Of a stretch of DNA of 64,000 nucleotides, positions 13,001 through 25,300 are shown in pieces. The stretch comes from Glandiceps talaboti (Eukaryota; Hemichordata; Enteropneusta; Spengelidae). The stretch's first letter is position 1, and every line of letters starts with the position of its first letter. The position numbers and the translations under genes were made by a program. Location: the NCBI RefSeq assembly GCF_964340395.1, contig NC_135565.1, positions 6,695,142-6,759,141 on the forward strand, in the 5' to 3' direction. The notes under the pieces were generated by a model. It had not been told where the DNA came from, did not search any database, and saw only the letters and a list, made by a program, of their open reading frames with translations.

Positions 13001-16000
13001 CGAATATATTTACCCTGTTTAGTCAATAAACATACGATAGTGCTATCCCAGGATCTCACAAAGTACTTGCAAGATGGTCAAGCAGTCCACACTAAGTCAC
13101 AATAAAAGAAATACCTATGATGTGAATGTGATACATGGGGGTCATCATGTTTCAGGATTAAGTGGTAGGGGTCAGCCTGTTTTCGATTTTACAGATAGGG
13201 GGTCAGTGACTTTTTGGCGGCCTGATGGAAGAATCCCCCCCCCCAGGCTGGAGAAACTGACCGGTCCCTTAGTTCGAAGTTCAAACTCCAGTAAGAAAAT
13301 TCCTAATCAATAACACTAAAACGCGGTCTCTATCTTTTAAGCTTTCAGAATATGAATTAGTAAGTTGAAATGTTGGGTGAGATTATGTCTTTGTCTATTT
13401 AGTAATAGAATTTTGTTAACAGACATTAACACCACATGTTTTCATCTGGCATTCCCATTTTTATTCAAATTACACATTACCATAAATCCATGATTGGTCG
13501 ATAACAGGTACTGAATATTCACAACCAGTAGCGAAAATCACGGCATCAATATTTTCCAAGATGGTTCCGTTTTTCAGTTTTAGATTGTTTTCTTCAAAGC
13601 CTACGATGTCAACAACTGGTGTAAGCTGTCCTTGAACGATACGGTCCTGTATGTCATCACTTGCCATGAATGATTTACTTTCCAAAATGGACTCCGTACT
13701 CTGTGTAAAAAAGAAGTACGAATCTACAGTTATAGTGGCCATTCCAAAAAAAAAAACCTGGACAGGATAATGCTACCTTCTGAAAAACACTCGTATGTTA
13801 TTCATATCAAAACATTTACACGTCAAAATATTGTTCCGTTGCTATAAAATAGTGTGTTCTATCTTTACCATAAAAGGATAGATGGTTTTACAATAACGAT
13901 TAAAACTGTTGTGCGACAGGACCCATGTTGTCACACACAAACATCTGTACATATGCTGACAACAAAAGATAGGCGACAAGGCGAGGAGTAGGCATGTAAT
14001 AGATAATCTTAAATGAGTTTTGTGATAAAGTAAAACTGATTTTATCTGGGTTTTCTTTCTTATTGGACAAGTAAAGAATAGCTGCTAGCCTTCTAGAGAT
14101 GTTTTATATAAATAGCGGGATTTGGTGTGTGAGGAAAAATAAACAACATGTCTTTATTTAGTCAATAAATGGAATGACTACACATCTGGAAGAGAAGAGT
14201 GGAAGTTATTCTTAAGTGTATTCAAGAATTGTATTTCGTGCACGCTCTCCTGAACATCACCCGATCCTAGAATGTATTTCGTGCAACCATAGAATGTAAC
14301 TTAAAGCTTCTGTCATGTAAAACTTGCAAGGGTAAAATGTAAAAAATGTATTTCGTGCAAGATATCTGACTTGTGGCCATGGATGGATTGTAGTCTATGC
14401 ATATATAGACAGGCCATGGAAAGTTGAAAGTTGCCTACACGAAAACATAAAATACAGAAAGCCCATGAATCCATCTAGGTAACATAAAACCATCACTATG
14501 ATTAGGCTAAATAAAAAATGCTGTGGGTAGCTGATTAAGCCGCAAACTCTGGGCATTTTCTTTCATTCATTGTTGTCATATGGAAACCCCATGTTACATA
14601 TACCATATACTTTTTAGGCATGACACAGACAATGCTGAAACTGATGTGGTGTGTTACAATACATATGTTGACTGATCGCGCTCATGCAACATCATATGTC
14701 ATTTTCCCTCAGGCCTGTGGGTCACCTAACAGATTGTTTCAAGTGTGCTGGTGGAGTAGACGCAGTTGAGAAACTTCAGGGCCTTTACAATTTCCGTTTT
14801 GAAACAGACTGTGTTCAGATGACCCACATTTCCTCGAGGAAATAGATGCATGATGTTGCCCTCGCGATAAGTCAACATGTGTGTAATATTTCCCTGGCTT
14901 GTCATGTGTGTGTGCGTGCGTGCGTATGTTTGTGTGTGTGTGTGTGTGTGTAATTATGTATGTATGTATGTATGTATGTATGTATGTATGTATGTTTTCA
15001 TCACTTTCAGATAAGAGATTTTTTTATAAGTATCTGCATAAAAATGTAAGAGATCATTGACTTACGTGCAACCCAAAGAGTTTGTAATCGGCCACTCTTG
15101 TTTTACATAAGTGCTCTACAAATTCACCAAATCTCAAGTCTGATTTCCGAAAGTTTGATCTGGTAAAAACAATCATGTCCCATGGCTGACCATTAATGAT
15201 TCGAGGGACACAGTTGGTGCCGTGACGTACACTTAGATATACCTACAGATATTATTGAAAACTATCATTAAACCTGCAGTAGATGCAACTGGAACATTAT
15301 TTATATCAAATAACCAAAGATATATTCCCTACAAATTGATCAATTACTTATAATAAAAAGATGCTGTATCTGCTAATTAGTGGTCAATATTATCTGTATG
15401 TAGTGTAGTGGTAATTTTACATCTTGATCGAAAACTAAGTATTGTCACCACATTGAAACTGTACTAGTTGTAACTGGAACGTCATTGTTCGATCAGACAA
15501 CCACAATACAGTCACTGACAATTGTTAAAATGCCAATAATTACATGTAAATCAGTGGTCGACATTATCCATAAGCAGTACAGGAATATGCTGAAATCATG
15601 ATCGTCGTTGAGGGCGCTGATTTTTGGATACGGACTCAAAAACCAAGTTGTTTTGATATATCGTGTATACAGCTATAAAAAAGTATGTTTATCCACAGGT
15701 GATACTGTTCAGTGTGTATGATGTGACGAGTAAGTTATTGTATCTAACAAAACATTTTCAAAAAAGCTTTTCAGTTGCAGCTATTGCAACTTTAAGGGGA
15801 AGGATACTCTTTGAATTTACTATAAACTTTGATGCATGATGCATCTCCTCAGTTAACGCTGGATGATAGAAAACCACTAATTTACTTGGTCGGATACAAG
15901 TTAATTGTTTACATCTCTAGAACTATTTCAATTTTACTGGTAAAAAAGATCAATAAAACTGATAACAACTGATAAAACATTGAGGTCCCCCTGCCTGAAG

Positions 16001-18437
16001 TGATTCACTCCTTGAAAACAGACTTGCCTATGGATAAACTATGTTTATGGTTAATGTCTTTGGATAAACTATGTTTATGGATAATACCTTTGGAACTATG
16101 TCTATGGTTAATGCCTTAGGAACTATGTTTATGGTTAATGCCTTTGGAACTATGTTTATGGTTAATGCCTTTGGAACTATGTTTATGGTTAATGCCTTAG
16201 GAACTATGTATATGGGTAATGGATAAACTATGTTTATGGTTAATGCCTTTGGAACTATGTTTATGGTTAATGCCTTTGGAACTATGTTTGTGGTTAATGC
16301 CTTAGGAACTATGTCTATGGTTAATGCCTTTGGAACTATGTTTATGGTTAATGCCTTTGGAACTATGTTTATGGTTAATGCCTTAGGAACTATGTTTATG
16401 GTTAATGTAAGAATATTGTTAGTTGCTATATTAAATGTATCATTTATGTTGACAAATATAAACATAAAGAGCACATTTTACTTGTTATCAGATAATCAAC
16501 AACATACTCAAAACGTTTGAGAAGGAATGAAATATCAATAATATAATATAACACTGTCTTCATGGTTAACCCACCATCTTGATAGCAATCGAAGTCAAAC
16601 ATTGACATTGACGCATGCCTCAATCTAGTTTGCAAGTCACCACAAACAACCAATCAGAAATCACATTTGACCACCACAGATAGCAGTGATATGTGTGGGC
16701 ATCAATGCGTACAATCTTCACACATTATAAGGTAATCAAATCCACAATGGAACTAATAAAATAATTAATATGTGTCACAACATTACAGATAAAAACGTAT
16801 TTGCAAATTCACTTACAACTAATAAAATATGATAAACGTATATAACTTGCCTCTGCACCACTTCTAGCAATCTCACAGGATATCTCACCTGCAGTATCAC
16901 ACCCTCCTGTACAGACAGACAGACAGACAGGCAGACAAGCAGACAGAGAGCAACAGACAGACAGACAGACAGACAGGCAGACAGACAGACAGACAGACAG
17001 ACAGATAGATAGATAAACAGACAAAAATATAGTGTTAGATATATGGTGTGTGGAACATCAGGATTTGGGACAAAGTCATATTACAAGGGCAAATTGTTGG
17101 AAAACACTTCGTTTCATTTTGTGGTAAGGCGGGGTAGGTCATAGACAGCATACTGGTGATACAATTGCGTGATTTCAACAATTGAAAATATTTGCTAATG
17201 GTCATATTACACATCATAGTATATTACTATGATTTTCATCCTAATAATTATGATATTTTTAATGGTGAAAGAAAATGTTATGTGTATTTATATTCCTCAA
17301 TTTTTGAGCTCAAATGTTACCGCTATTGTACAAATCTCGGGCTCGTTTTTGCCGGTAAGCAACTTATCTGGGAATGAAGAAGTCGACGTAGTCGACAATT
17401 ACCCTGACAGTCAATCCTAGCATGCATGGAATTCATGTTGTACTTTAATGTTGTACTATGTGTATAATATTTGATATTTGGTTTTTAACGACCTTTTCAT
17501 ATTTAGCCATTCAACTACTAAAGTGTTTTGATGTTTTCTACTTTGATTATCGAAGGTTTTGATGTGTTTTCATTATTTCACAGGATTAGTATATAAAAAT
17601 GGACGTCATAAAGGAATCACACTTACCTACAACCACAACTTTCTTGTCTCTAAATTTTTCGGCGTTTCGATATTCACTGGCATGAATCTTGATTCCATGG
17701 AATGTATCTAATCCAGGATAATCAGGTGTAAACGGTTTATTATACATCCCAATACATACCATGACGTAATCAAAGTATTCTTCACTCGCCGAATCATTTT
17801 CGTTTTTCAGAATCACCTTCCAATATTTACCGCCTTTATTTTTCACGATGTCCGTCACCGTCGTGTTGAACTTGATGTATTTATCCAGGCCAAAGTTACT
17901 TCTGTAGTCGTTTAAATATTCTAATATTTTCTTGTGTGATAAAAACGGTGTGTATTCTTTAGCGAACGGGAAGTCTGAAAACGCTAGCATTTCTTTACTG
18001 GTATTGGTGACAACAGAGCGGTATATAGCTGCACCTTGTCCTGGTCGCAGCTCGTTGCTATAGTTCCACAGACCCCCTGCAGAGAATATACAGAATGACC
18101 CTTGCTTATTTAGGCCAAATCTGTACAAGTTTATACAAAAATGAAGGCAGTTAAAGGCCTTGCTTATAATTTAGGTAGTTGTCTGCCAGACCATACGATA
18201 GGCTTGTCCTTGAGAAAAGAACGTTCCACTATAGATATAGTCTAATTTCTGAAAGTCGCTAAATAAGTCAAATAACTTTCCAACATTTCTAGTGTGTTTA
18301 CCAAAATGTAATCGGTTATTTCCATCACCGTAATGAAGATGTGTAGTAAGTATCCGTTGAATTGCAGCAGTCTTTGCGATATCATGTCCATAGACAGGCA
18401 GACAGACAGACAGACAGACGTATAGACAGACAGACGT

Positions 18438-18512
<75 letters not shown>

Positions 18513-18952
18513 TACTGAGAGAGAGAGAGACAGGCCGACAGACATACAGACAAAAAATCATAACATAGTCTTCCCTTACGGAATGTCAACATTTGGCAGT
18601 GTTAGTAAGATTTTTGTTGAACTAGACAATTCAACTGACTTCCATTGTCAGCTTGAAATACCTACCTTCCATTTATGTCCTTGCTAAAAAAATTCAGTCC
18701 TTTCTGACCTACATTGCAAATGATAACGACCCCATTTCGTTTTCCCCGTCCTCCGTTTGTACGAACTTCAAATTTAGAAAGGAAAGCACAAAGAAGGAAT
18801 GAAATAACATATGCAAAAGTACCTGGTTTATCATGTCTCTCATAACAGATTGGATCAAGGTTCTCTTCCAAGCAACTTTTGATGGACGCCAATCCTGCAA
18901 CACCAGCACCAATAATGGCGACACGCGTACCATTTGCAGACGTACCCGACAT
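10056..18952 (-). CDS. Flavin-containing monooxygenase, copy A (seven coding exons)
   Basis: Predicted 502-aa FMO: FAD- and NADPH-dependent oxygenation of soft nucleophiles (N or S atoms) is the family role; the substrate here is unknown. Exons in transcription order: 18823-18952, 17627-18076, 16851-16906, 15066-15242, 13481-13700, 10998-11233, 10056-10295 (TGA). Phase is kept at every junction. Visible motifs: FAD-binding GAGVAG at 15-20; the FMO signature [11 protein letters not shown] at 169-179; NADPH site GGCDTAGE at 194-201, where the usual third-position Gly is Cys; and FATGC at 327-331, where most family members have FATGY. The start has A at -3. The protein ends at RDSETK without the hydrophobic tail that anchors vertebrate FMOs in the ER, so it is probably soluble or loosely bound. 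The intron after exon 3 uses a GC donor. Intron 5 holds a 1.7-kb element. FMO identity is very secure; which paralogue group is unknown. Confidence 0.93.
11534..13266. mobile_element. 1.7-kb non-autonomous element in FMO-A intron 5
   Basis: Perfect 15-bp inverted ends (GACCGGTCAGTTTCT at 11534-11548, reverse complement at 13252-13266) bound this segment. Next to both ends lie G-rich stretches with GGGGTCA-type units (11550-11650 and 13130-13250). The middle (about 12140-13040) has two to three diverged tandem monomers of roughly 300 bp sharing AGAGTAAAAATCCTCCAGGG and CCCCCTACCTTT. There is no transposase. I see no target-site duplication, so the exact class is open. Confidence 0.6.
14914..14995. 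repeat. (GT)n followed by (GTAT)n in FMO-A intron 4
   Basis: A short GT run grades into about ten GTAT units. Elsewhere in this intron (14230-14360) the motif ATGTATTTCGTGCA occurs three times in 130 bp. Confidence 0.9.
16023..16405. repeat. 27-bp minisatellite in FMO-A intron 3
   Basis: About 13-14 copies of a unit around GAACTATGTTTATGGTTAAT plus GCCTTTG, with some copies shortened. The unit length is a multiple of three and lacks stops in one frame per strand, so it opens long false reading frames on both strands. It lies in the GC-AG intron between exons 4 and 3. Confidence 0.95.
16842..16852 (-). other. GC splice donor after FMO-A exon 3
   Basis: On the minus strand exon 3 ends ...GCAGAG and the intron begins GCAAGT (16850 downward). 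AG|GCAAGT is the textbook strong GC-type donor. A GT donor cannot join exon 3 to exon 4 here, whereas GC use gives an in-frame [10 protein letters not shown] junction. Gene B has the same site at 26113-26114. Confidence 0.85.
16911..17023. repeat. (CAGA)n microsatellite abutting a splice acceptor
   Basis: The tract runs up to the exon 3 acceptor of FMO-A (exon begins at 16906, AG at 16907-16908). On the transcribed strand it reads as TGTC repeats, so the microsatellite itself forms the polypyrimidine tract of intron 2. Confidence 0.93.
18393..18545. repeat. (CAGA)n microsatellite in FMO-A intron 1
   Basis: About 150 bp of CAGA units with GTATAGA interruptions and a short GAGAGA block. The long Ser/Val/Cys-Leu frames here are repeat translations. 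Confidence 0.95.
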
Positions 18953-19039
18953 ATTGAATTCTGTTGAATAGGGAAAGTGAAATTTATCACGTGCACTCAA
19001 TAAATATGTATTGAGTTCAAAGTCACAAGGGTCATACAA

Positions 19040-19420
19040 CAGTTGTCATAAAATTGCCGACATTTGTAATATAACGTTGCCGACATTTTTAATAAACTAA
19101 CGACATTTGTAATGAAATTGCCGACATTTGTAGTAAACTAACGACATTTGTAATAAAATTGCCGACATTTGTAATAAACTACCGACATTTGTAATAAAAT
19201 TGACGACATTTGTAATAAACTAACGACAATTGTAATAAAATTGCCAACATTTGTGATAACATTGCCGACATTTGTAATAAGATTGCCGACATTTGTAATA
19301 AACTAACGACATTTGTAATAAAATTGACGACATTTTTAATAAACTAACGACATTTGTAATAACATTGCCGACATTTGTAACACAATAGCCGACATTTGTA
19401 ACGACATTTGAAGTAAAACT
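19040..19420. repeat. ~20-bp tandem array, first orientation
   Basis: About 18 imperfect copies of a unit like GCCGACATTTGTAATAAAAT, alternating in part with CTAACGACATTTGTAATAAA. It lies just upstream of FMO-A's start codon, so it could overlap its promoter. The same unit appears inverted at 20905-21115. Confidence 0.93.
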
Positions 19421-20092
19421 GACAGTAAAAATTTACAAAATAAGTGCCTCATCTTCACCAATCTTAGATTTCAACAAATTAAACACCTGGATCTAAGAAA
19501 CTTCATCAAAATTCCCTGTGTAAGAACTTATTCTACAAGTTAAGCCAGGGAAGTTTTGCGCCGGTATTTAGCACCAAAAATTGATACAGAACTATATTAT
19601 GTATTTACTTCTATGATTAAAATCCAAAATTCTTCCTTTATATATCACAGTTTATCGTTGGTTGGCCTGTCATAGGTTTGTGTTAATAAAACCATCAGGC
19701 AAATATTGGCAAGCGATTATGTTTCTTTTTATACATAAGTACAATTAGTTCACAGACCAACAATAATCGAACCTGGAAACTGGTATGTGTGTCGCTAGAC
19801 TTTGGTGAGATATAGTGATATACAGTATCCATAACACCAAGTGTCCGTAATGTATGATGTCTGAAATATTCGCCTTTATGCATATTAATCTCTTCACACT
19901 CACGGACAAGAATATGTCCCTGTAGACTTATTGATATACTAACTAATTTGTTTTTAAAAAATACTCATACCAATTACTTCTCAAGCCATTATGAAGCTTT
20001 CAATTTTTGCCCCCAATGCACTCTAAAATTGGTTGTGAAATCGCCGTTTCTAAGATTTCTAGAGAAATCAGTTTGTTGGTAGTCAACCGACC

Positions 20093-20730
20093 AGCTAACC
20101 AACCAACCAACCAACCAACCAACCAACCAACCAACACTTTGTCCGCAATGAGTAAAATATATACATTCGATCATACAACCACGAAGTGTTGATCAAGTGA
20201 TGGATTGATGATGCTAGTTCGTATATTCCCTCATCACTCAGAAGCCTTCACAATCACAAACAACTCATACATTCGCCGCTTGTACACTAGAGGAAGTAAG
20301 ATTTAAGAACTAGATAAAATCAGGTTAGAAAAACAGATTGAAATTACTTTTTAGCTACCCTCCATACGCCCGTCTTTCCATCCCTCCGTCAGTCAGTCAG
20401 TCAGCCAGCCAGTCAGTCAGTCAGTCAGTCAGTCAGTCAGTCAACCAACCGACCAGCCAACCAGCCAACCAACCAGCCAGCCAACCAACCAACCAACCGA
20501 CAAGTTATCTTTTGACAAAGTCAATTTAACAACACGTCCACCAACGATCAAAATTTACATTCGTTCAATAAAGCACGACGTGTTCATCAAGTGAATTATG
20601 ATTTGAACTGATGGGTTGGTACATGAGTACTGCTGGATATATAATGTAGGTACTAGTAGGTAAGTAAGTAGCTAGGTAGATAAGTAGACTTATTATTGAC
20701 TGATTGATTGATTGATTGATTGATTGATTA

Positions 20731-20763
<33 letters not shown>
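20093..20763. repeat. Cluster of tetranucleotide repeats
   Basis: (AACC)n at 20093-20135, (CAGT)n grading to (CAAC/CAGC)n at 20386-20505, and (TGAT)n at 20697-20763. Between them two related ~50-bp segments (about 20163-20215 and 20560-20610) share ACGWMGTGTTSATCAAGTGA-like sequence. No gene. Confidence 0.88.
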
Positions 20764-20904
20764 CAAAGACTCAAAGATCCAAGTGGCTGACATAATTGTT
20801 GTAAATTATTTCTAGGAAGCCTGTAATGACGATATTTTAAATCCTTTCTAAGTTTAGAATGAGTAACTTCATTTCTTTGAAAGTCAGAGAGGAACCCCCT
20901 TAAC

Positions 20905-21115
20905 ATTTTTTATTACAAATTTCGGCAGGTTTATTACACATTATTTTCTGAAATTTATTACAAATATCGGCAATTTTTATTACAATTGTCGTTCACAGAA
21001 TTTATTACAAATGTCGTCAGTTTATTACAAATATCGGCAATTTATTACAAATGTCGGCAATTTTATTACAAATTTCGGTTTATTACAAATTTCGGCAATT
21101 ATTACAAATGTCGGT
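20905..21115. repeat. ~20-bp tandem array, inverted orientation
   Basis: About ten copies of TTTATTACAAATGTCGGCAA, the reverse complement of the array at 19040-19420. Together the two arrays form long interrupted inverted ends around 1.5 kb of simple repeats. Confidence 0.93.
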
Positions 21116-22016
21116 TGTACAGAGCGGTCGTTTACCGAGTAAATTTAATAATTTCTTGCGTCACAACACCTTCTAAAACCTATGTTCAGTGATGAGTTGG
21201 TGCCTCCTGCATGTCCTTATTTTTAAGTGCTTACTGTTACTGTGGGAGGGGGACACCCCTCCCACACCCTCCCCACTAGCTATCATGGGGATGCTGTTTC
21301 TGCCCAGAATCAAAAATGAAAGAGAAACCCTGCTGGCTATTAAAGTTAAGTATCTCCAAATATATGTTACAGCCCAATGTGAGACCTTTTTCGCAAAGCC
21401 CACATATATTTGTAAAGAAATCTGTCGTTATGTATGGACGCTGAATTTGATTTCAATTGTTAGTTTAATATCTACTGTGCATCTCTCAAGTGTGTGTGTG
21501 TGTGGGGGGGGGGGGTGTTTTTACCGAGATTCAAATACTTCTATGTCTCCGTAAAATAGAGAAATGTAGACAAACATGAATTATCAAAGGAGAATCAGAA
21601 AATAGCTGGCATCTAGTCTAGCCTGATCTCCGACACGTATTATCGTGGTCGACGATCTAACAAAGACGCACCAAAAGAAAAAAAGTTGACGAAAAATTAA
21701 ATTTACTTGAATGAAATTCACAAGTATACAAAGATTGCATTTAGTCACTGGCACTATACTGTTATAAATGGTATTTTGAAAATTTACTAAGGAGATGTGA
21801 TGAATTCATTGACTTGTGGGTAGTATTACCATTTCTGTGTCAGACTTTTATACCAGTGGAGAAAATTTTCTAGCATGACACAGGCAAAGATTTTGTTAGA
21901 GGCAGAGCCTACTATTGTAGTCCTAGTCGAAAAAAAAAATTCAGAATTTGGTTAATTCAAGTAGATCATACTGTAAACATATAAATGACATAATCTACGA
22001 GGAATTATTTGTGAAA
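21116..22016. other. Gene-free stretch between the FMO genes
   Basis: No supported gene. A G-run at 21505-21515 and a plus-strand frame at 21189-21554 with no domain. This is the 3' side of FMO-B. Confidence 0.4.
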
Positions 22017-22018
22017 CT

Positions 22019-22106
<88 letters not shown>
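22017..22106. repeat. (TA)n microsatellite
   Basis: About 43 TA units, 245 bp downstream of the FMO-B stop codon. The Ile-Tyr frames on both strands are repeat translations. Confidence 0.97.
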
Positions 22107-22109
<3 letters not shown>

Positions 22110-22351
22110 AAAAGTGAAATAATCTTTAATAACAAAACAATTACACGTTATTCGCAAGAAAAAACTAATGAAAGTACAAAGTATTGAAATTATATTAAAA
22201 GCAGTGATACGTCTAGACTTCGTATATGATAACAATGTGAACATATGCATGGTGCACTAGTATTATTAGCTACATTGTCTTCTTGTCTTCTTCCTTTGAA
22301 CGATAATATCTTTTAGACCAAGTGTGAATATATGCATTGCATACTAGCATA

Positions 22352-25300
22352 TCACTTTGTCTCACTGTCTCGATAACGTCTTGTAGGATACTTGGTGTTC
22401 TCCCAGACATTCAGGATTGCATCCCTTGCACCAGACCATGCACCAGGACCTTGTAAACGATACCAATAAGGAACCATTGGACCATACTCAAATGAATATG
22501 CAAGCTTTGGGTCAGAGAACAATAGTTTCAATAAGTTTGGTTTTACACCAAGTAACTCGGCGACTTCTTCTTCGTATGGATAAGGCATTACCTAAAGTTA
22601 AGAAATTAAGAAATTTGAAATTCGTATGTTCGATATAACACAAAAAAACAGTCGACAATGTGATTAAAATTATTGTCTCGTAAGTCACATACGTCACTTC
22701 CGCCTGAGGTCGGTTCACTGCCAATGTTAACCTTGTACTAATGAGGAAGAGTGAATGAAATCAATGCAGTTTATCCAATTAACATCCATCATGAGTTTTA
22801 AAAAAGTGAATCCAGTTAAAATGAAACACAATGTCGTCAGGCTCGGTAGTTTTTTCACTGACATTGCTATTTTCATTGTTATGTCTGGCTAGACAAAACT
22901 CTAAGGACAACTTTACATCTTAAACTATTCAGTGTTGCAGATCACATATAGAAGGTAGCTCACACAAAGGAAATCTACCAATGTTTATAAGATATAGCCA
23001 AGCTAAGCGGCAAATGTAATAATGTCAGTACGTTTATGCGAGTCAGTTGGCACTTTAAGTAATAAAACTAATACAAATTTAACAATTAAAAGAACTTGTG
23101 CTTACGAATTCGTAATGTGTCCCGATGTATTTTGGGTTCTGTTCAATATCTTCCATCATACGTCTTTTTTCAGGTAACACTGCTTTCTCAGCGAAGATCC
23201 TACTGGCCCATCTTGATTGAATTTCCAACACTGGCCATGCTGCAGCAGGTAATGACATCAACCCAATCACAGCCAACCTTTCTGGATTCTCTAGCTGTAC
23301 CGGAAACACGTACTTATACAGATTGACTTGATCTGAAGTGTCTAAGAACAAATCAGAATAAACAATTAGTAACTACCTGGAAAATTAAAACTGAGCTTTT
23401 TTACTGATTTACAAATTTAGTCAATGCACACAACATGATTTGATAAACTGAGAGCTTTCGACTGCAAACTGTTAGTCTTGTTACTTCTGGAGGCGTACAG
23501 CTATTTATTTTATTACGAATCCTTCGGAAGGAAAAACGGAAACTCTATTGTCGATTGAAAATTTCAGTTTGTGGACGCCATTTTGTAGCAAAGCATTGTG
23601 GGAATGTACGCGATATATTATGAATGAATAGGTCACTATATTCAAAGTAATGAAGTTATTTGTGTGTGTGTGTGTGTGTGTGTGTGCGTTTGTTTATTCG
23701 TCTGCTTTCGTTTTTGCTTCTTTAGATATTGAAATGTTTCAGTCTGTCTGTGTGTGTGTCTGTCTGTCGGTATGTCGGTATGTCTGTCTGTCTGTCGGTC
23801 TGTGTGTCCATGTGTATCTGATGTTGACATTAGTTAACGTGGCACGAAACTTGATACACATATTGTATTTTTGCATGTCTTGAGTATACTTCGACCAAAA
23901 TCTGTGCATATGAATTATTCTCATTTACATACTACTTTACAACACAGTGGGGATTTCATTGAATGCACTAAATCTTGGCAATGGGTGTAACTTCTTTCTT
24001 GGTGTGTATACTTATATATTGATTAGAATAATTAGCATCAATCAAAGCACTTGCCCACTAGCAACATCATCGTATTTCAAAAAATACGAAATTAAATTTC
24101 GCCCCTATATCTAATGTGGTAATATCTATATCTGTCTTTGAGGAAAATTGGTGAGGGTTAATGACCTCATTTGTATAAATATGCTTTCTGTCTAGATGGG
24201 AATTTGATGAATGTAACAGTTAGCCTACTTAAAAAGAAAGAGCCAAATGTGTTTGCATAATTACTTAATTATCATTATAAAAGAGACTCCCAAAATCATC
24301 ATAATCTACTCAATTCATTTCTGAAGCACATGTATAATGAATAAGCTAATTTGCATAATGACAAAAGTCTATTATCCCTTTAATAAATATTTGATAGATG
24401 TATGCCACACACGAATGCATCACTACAGGAACAAATTTAAGAGATATGTACTAATGTAGATGAATACTGATGAAATATTTTTCTTAATTGGCCTTACCAC
24501 TTGACAATCTAACCAACAAGAGCACTTTCACTACATTAGTTTATTTATTTCAGAAACAGTATTTCGTTAACAGACATTAACTTATAAACTCTCTGGTATC
24601 ATCGTGACATTATACCAATTACACATTACCATAAAGCCATGATTGGTCGATAATAGGTATTGAATATTCATAACCAGTCGCAAAAATCACGGCATCAATA
24701 TTTTCCAAGATGGTACCGTTTTTCAGCTTTACGTTATTTTCTTCAAACCCTTCGATGCCTACGACTGGTGTAAGTTGTCCTTGAACGATACGGTCCTGTA
24801 TGTCATCATTTGTCATGAACGATTTAGTTTCTAAAATGGACACCGTACTCTGTGTAGGAAGAAGTATGAAGACTTGTCAAAATTTAAAAAAGAAGTTTGA
24901 CCTGAACGTCCTATGCTGTCAAAGGGTCCTCGGTCTGATATAAATATTGAAACCATTAACCCTCTTCAAAGTATTGTTTCACTGATACAAAAAAAAATGG
25001 CAGCGTGTTCTGTTGTTGCCTAAAAAGGGTGTGTGGTTTTATGACGGTAATTCAACTTTTTGCGCCAGAGCCAGGCCGTATAATCACACTCGAAACATCC
25101 TGAAAGCTATACAAAGAAAGCAAGATAGATGGATATAGACGGCGACTATTACTGTAGCAAGTTGAACACAGTGAATCATTGTAATGGAAGTGCCGTTGAA
25201 TTCATCAGAAATTACACAACACTAAATAAACTCATTTTGCCTGAGATCAATTATATCCCACATACTAATAGTGCAATGTGGGCGAGATCAGGACACGCAC

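Noticed and set aside
16028-16520. Long repetitive open frames on both strands (up to 148 codons)
   Set aside because: They translate a 27-bp intronic minisatellite whose period is a multiple of three; no splice or start context supports coding.
18662-19039. Upstream in-frame ATG giving an FMO-A N-terminal extension
   Set aside because: The extra 29 codons have no counterpart in FMO-B, whose frame begins at the equivalent of 18952; the shared start matches both genes and the relic.
19040-21115. CRISPR-like array of short repeats
   Set aside because: The ~20-bp units are directly tandem without unique spacers, and the genome is eukaryotic.
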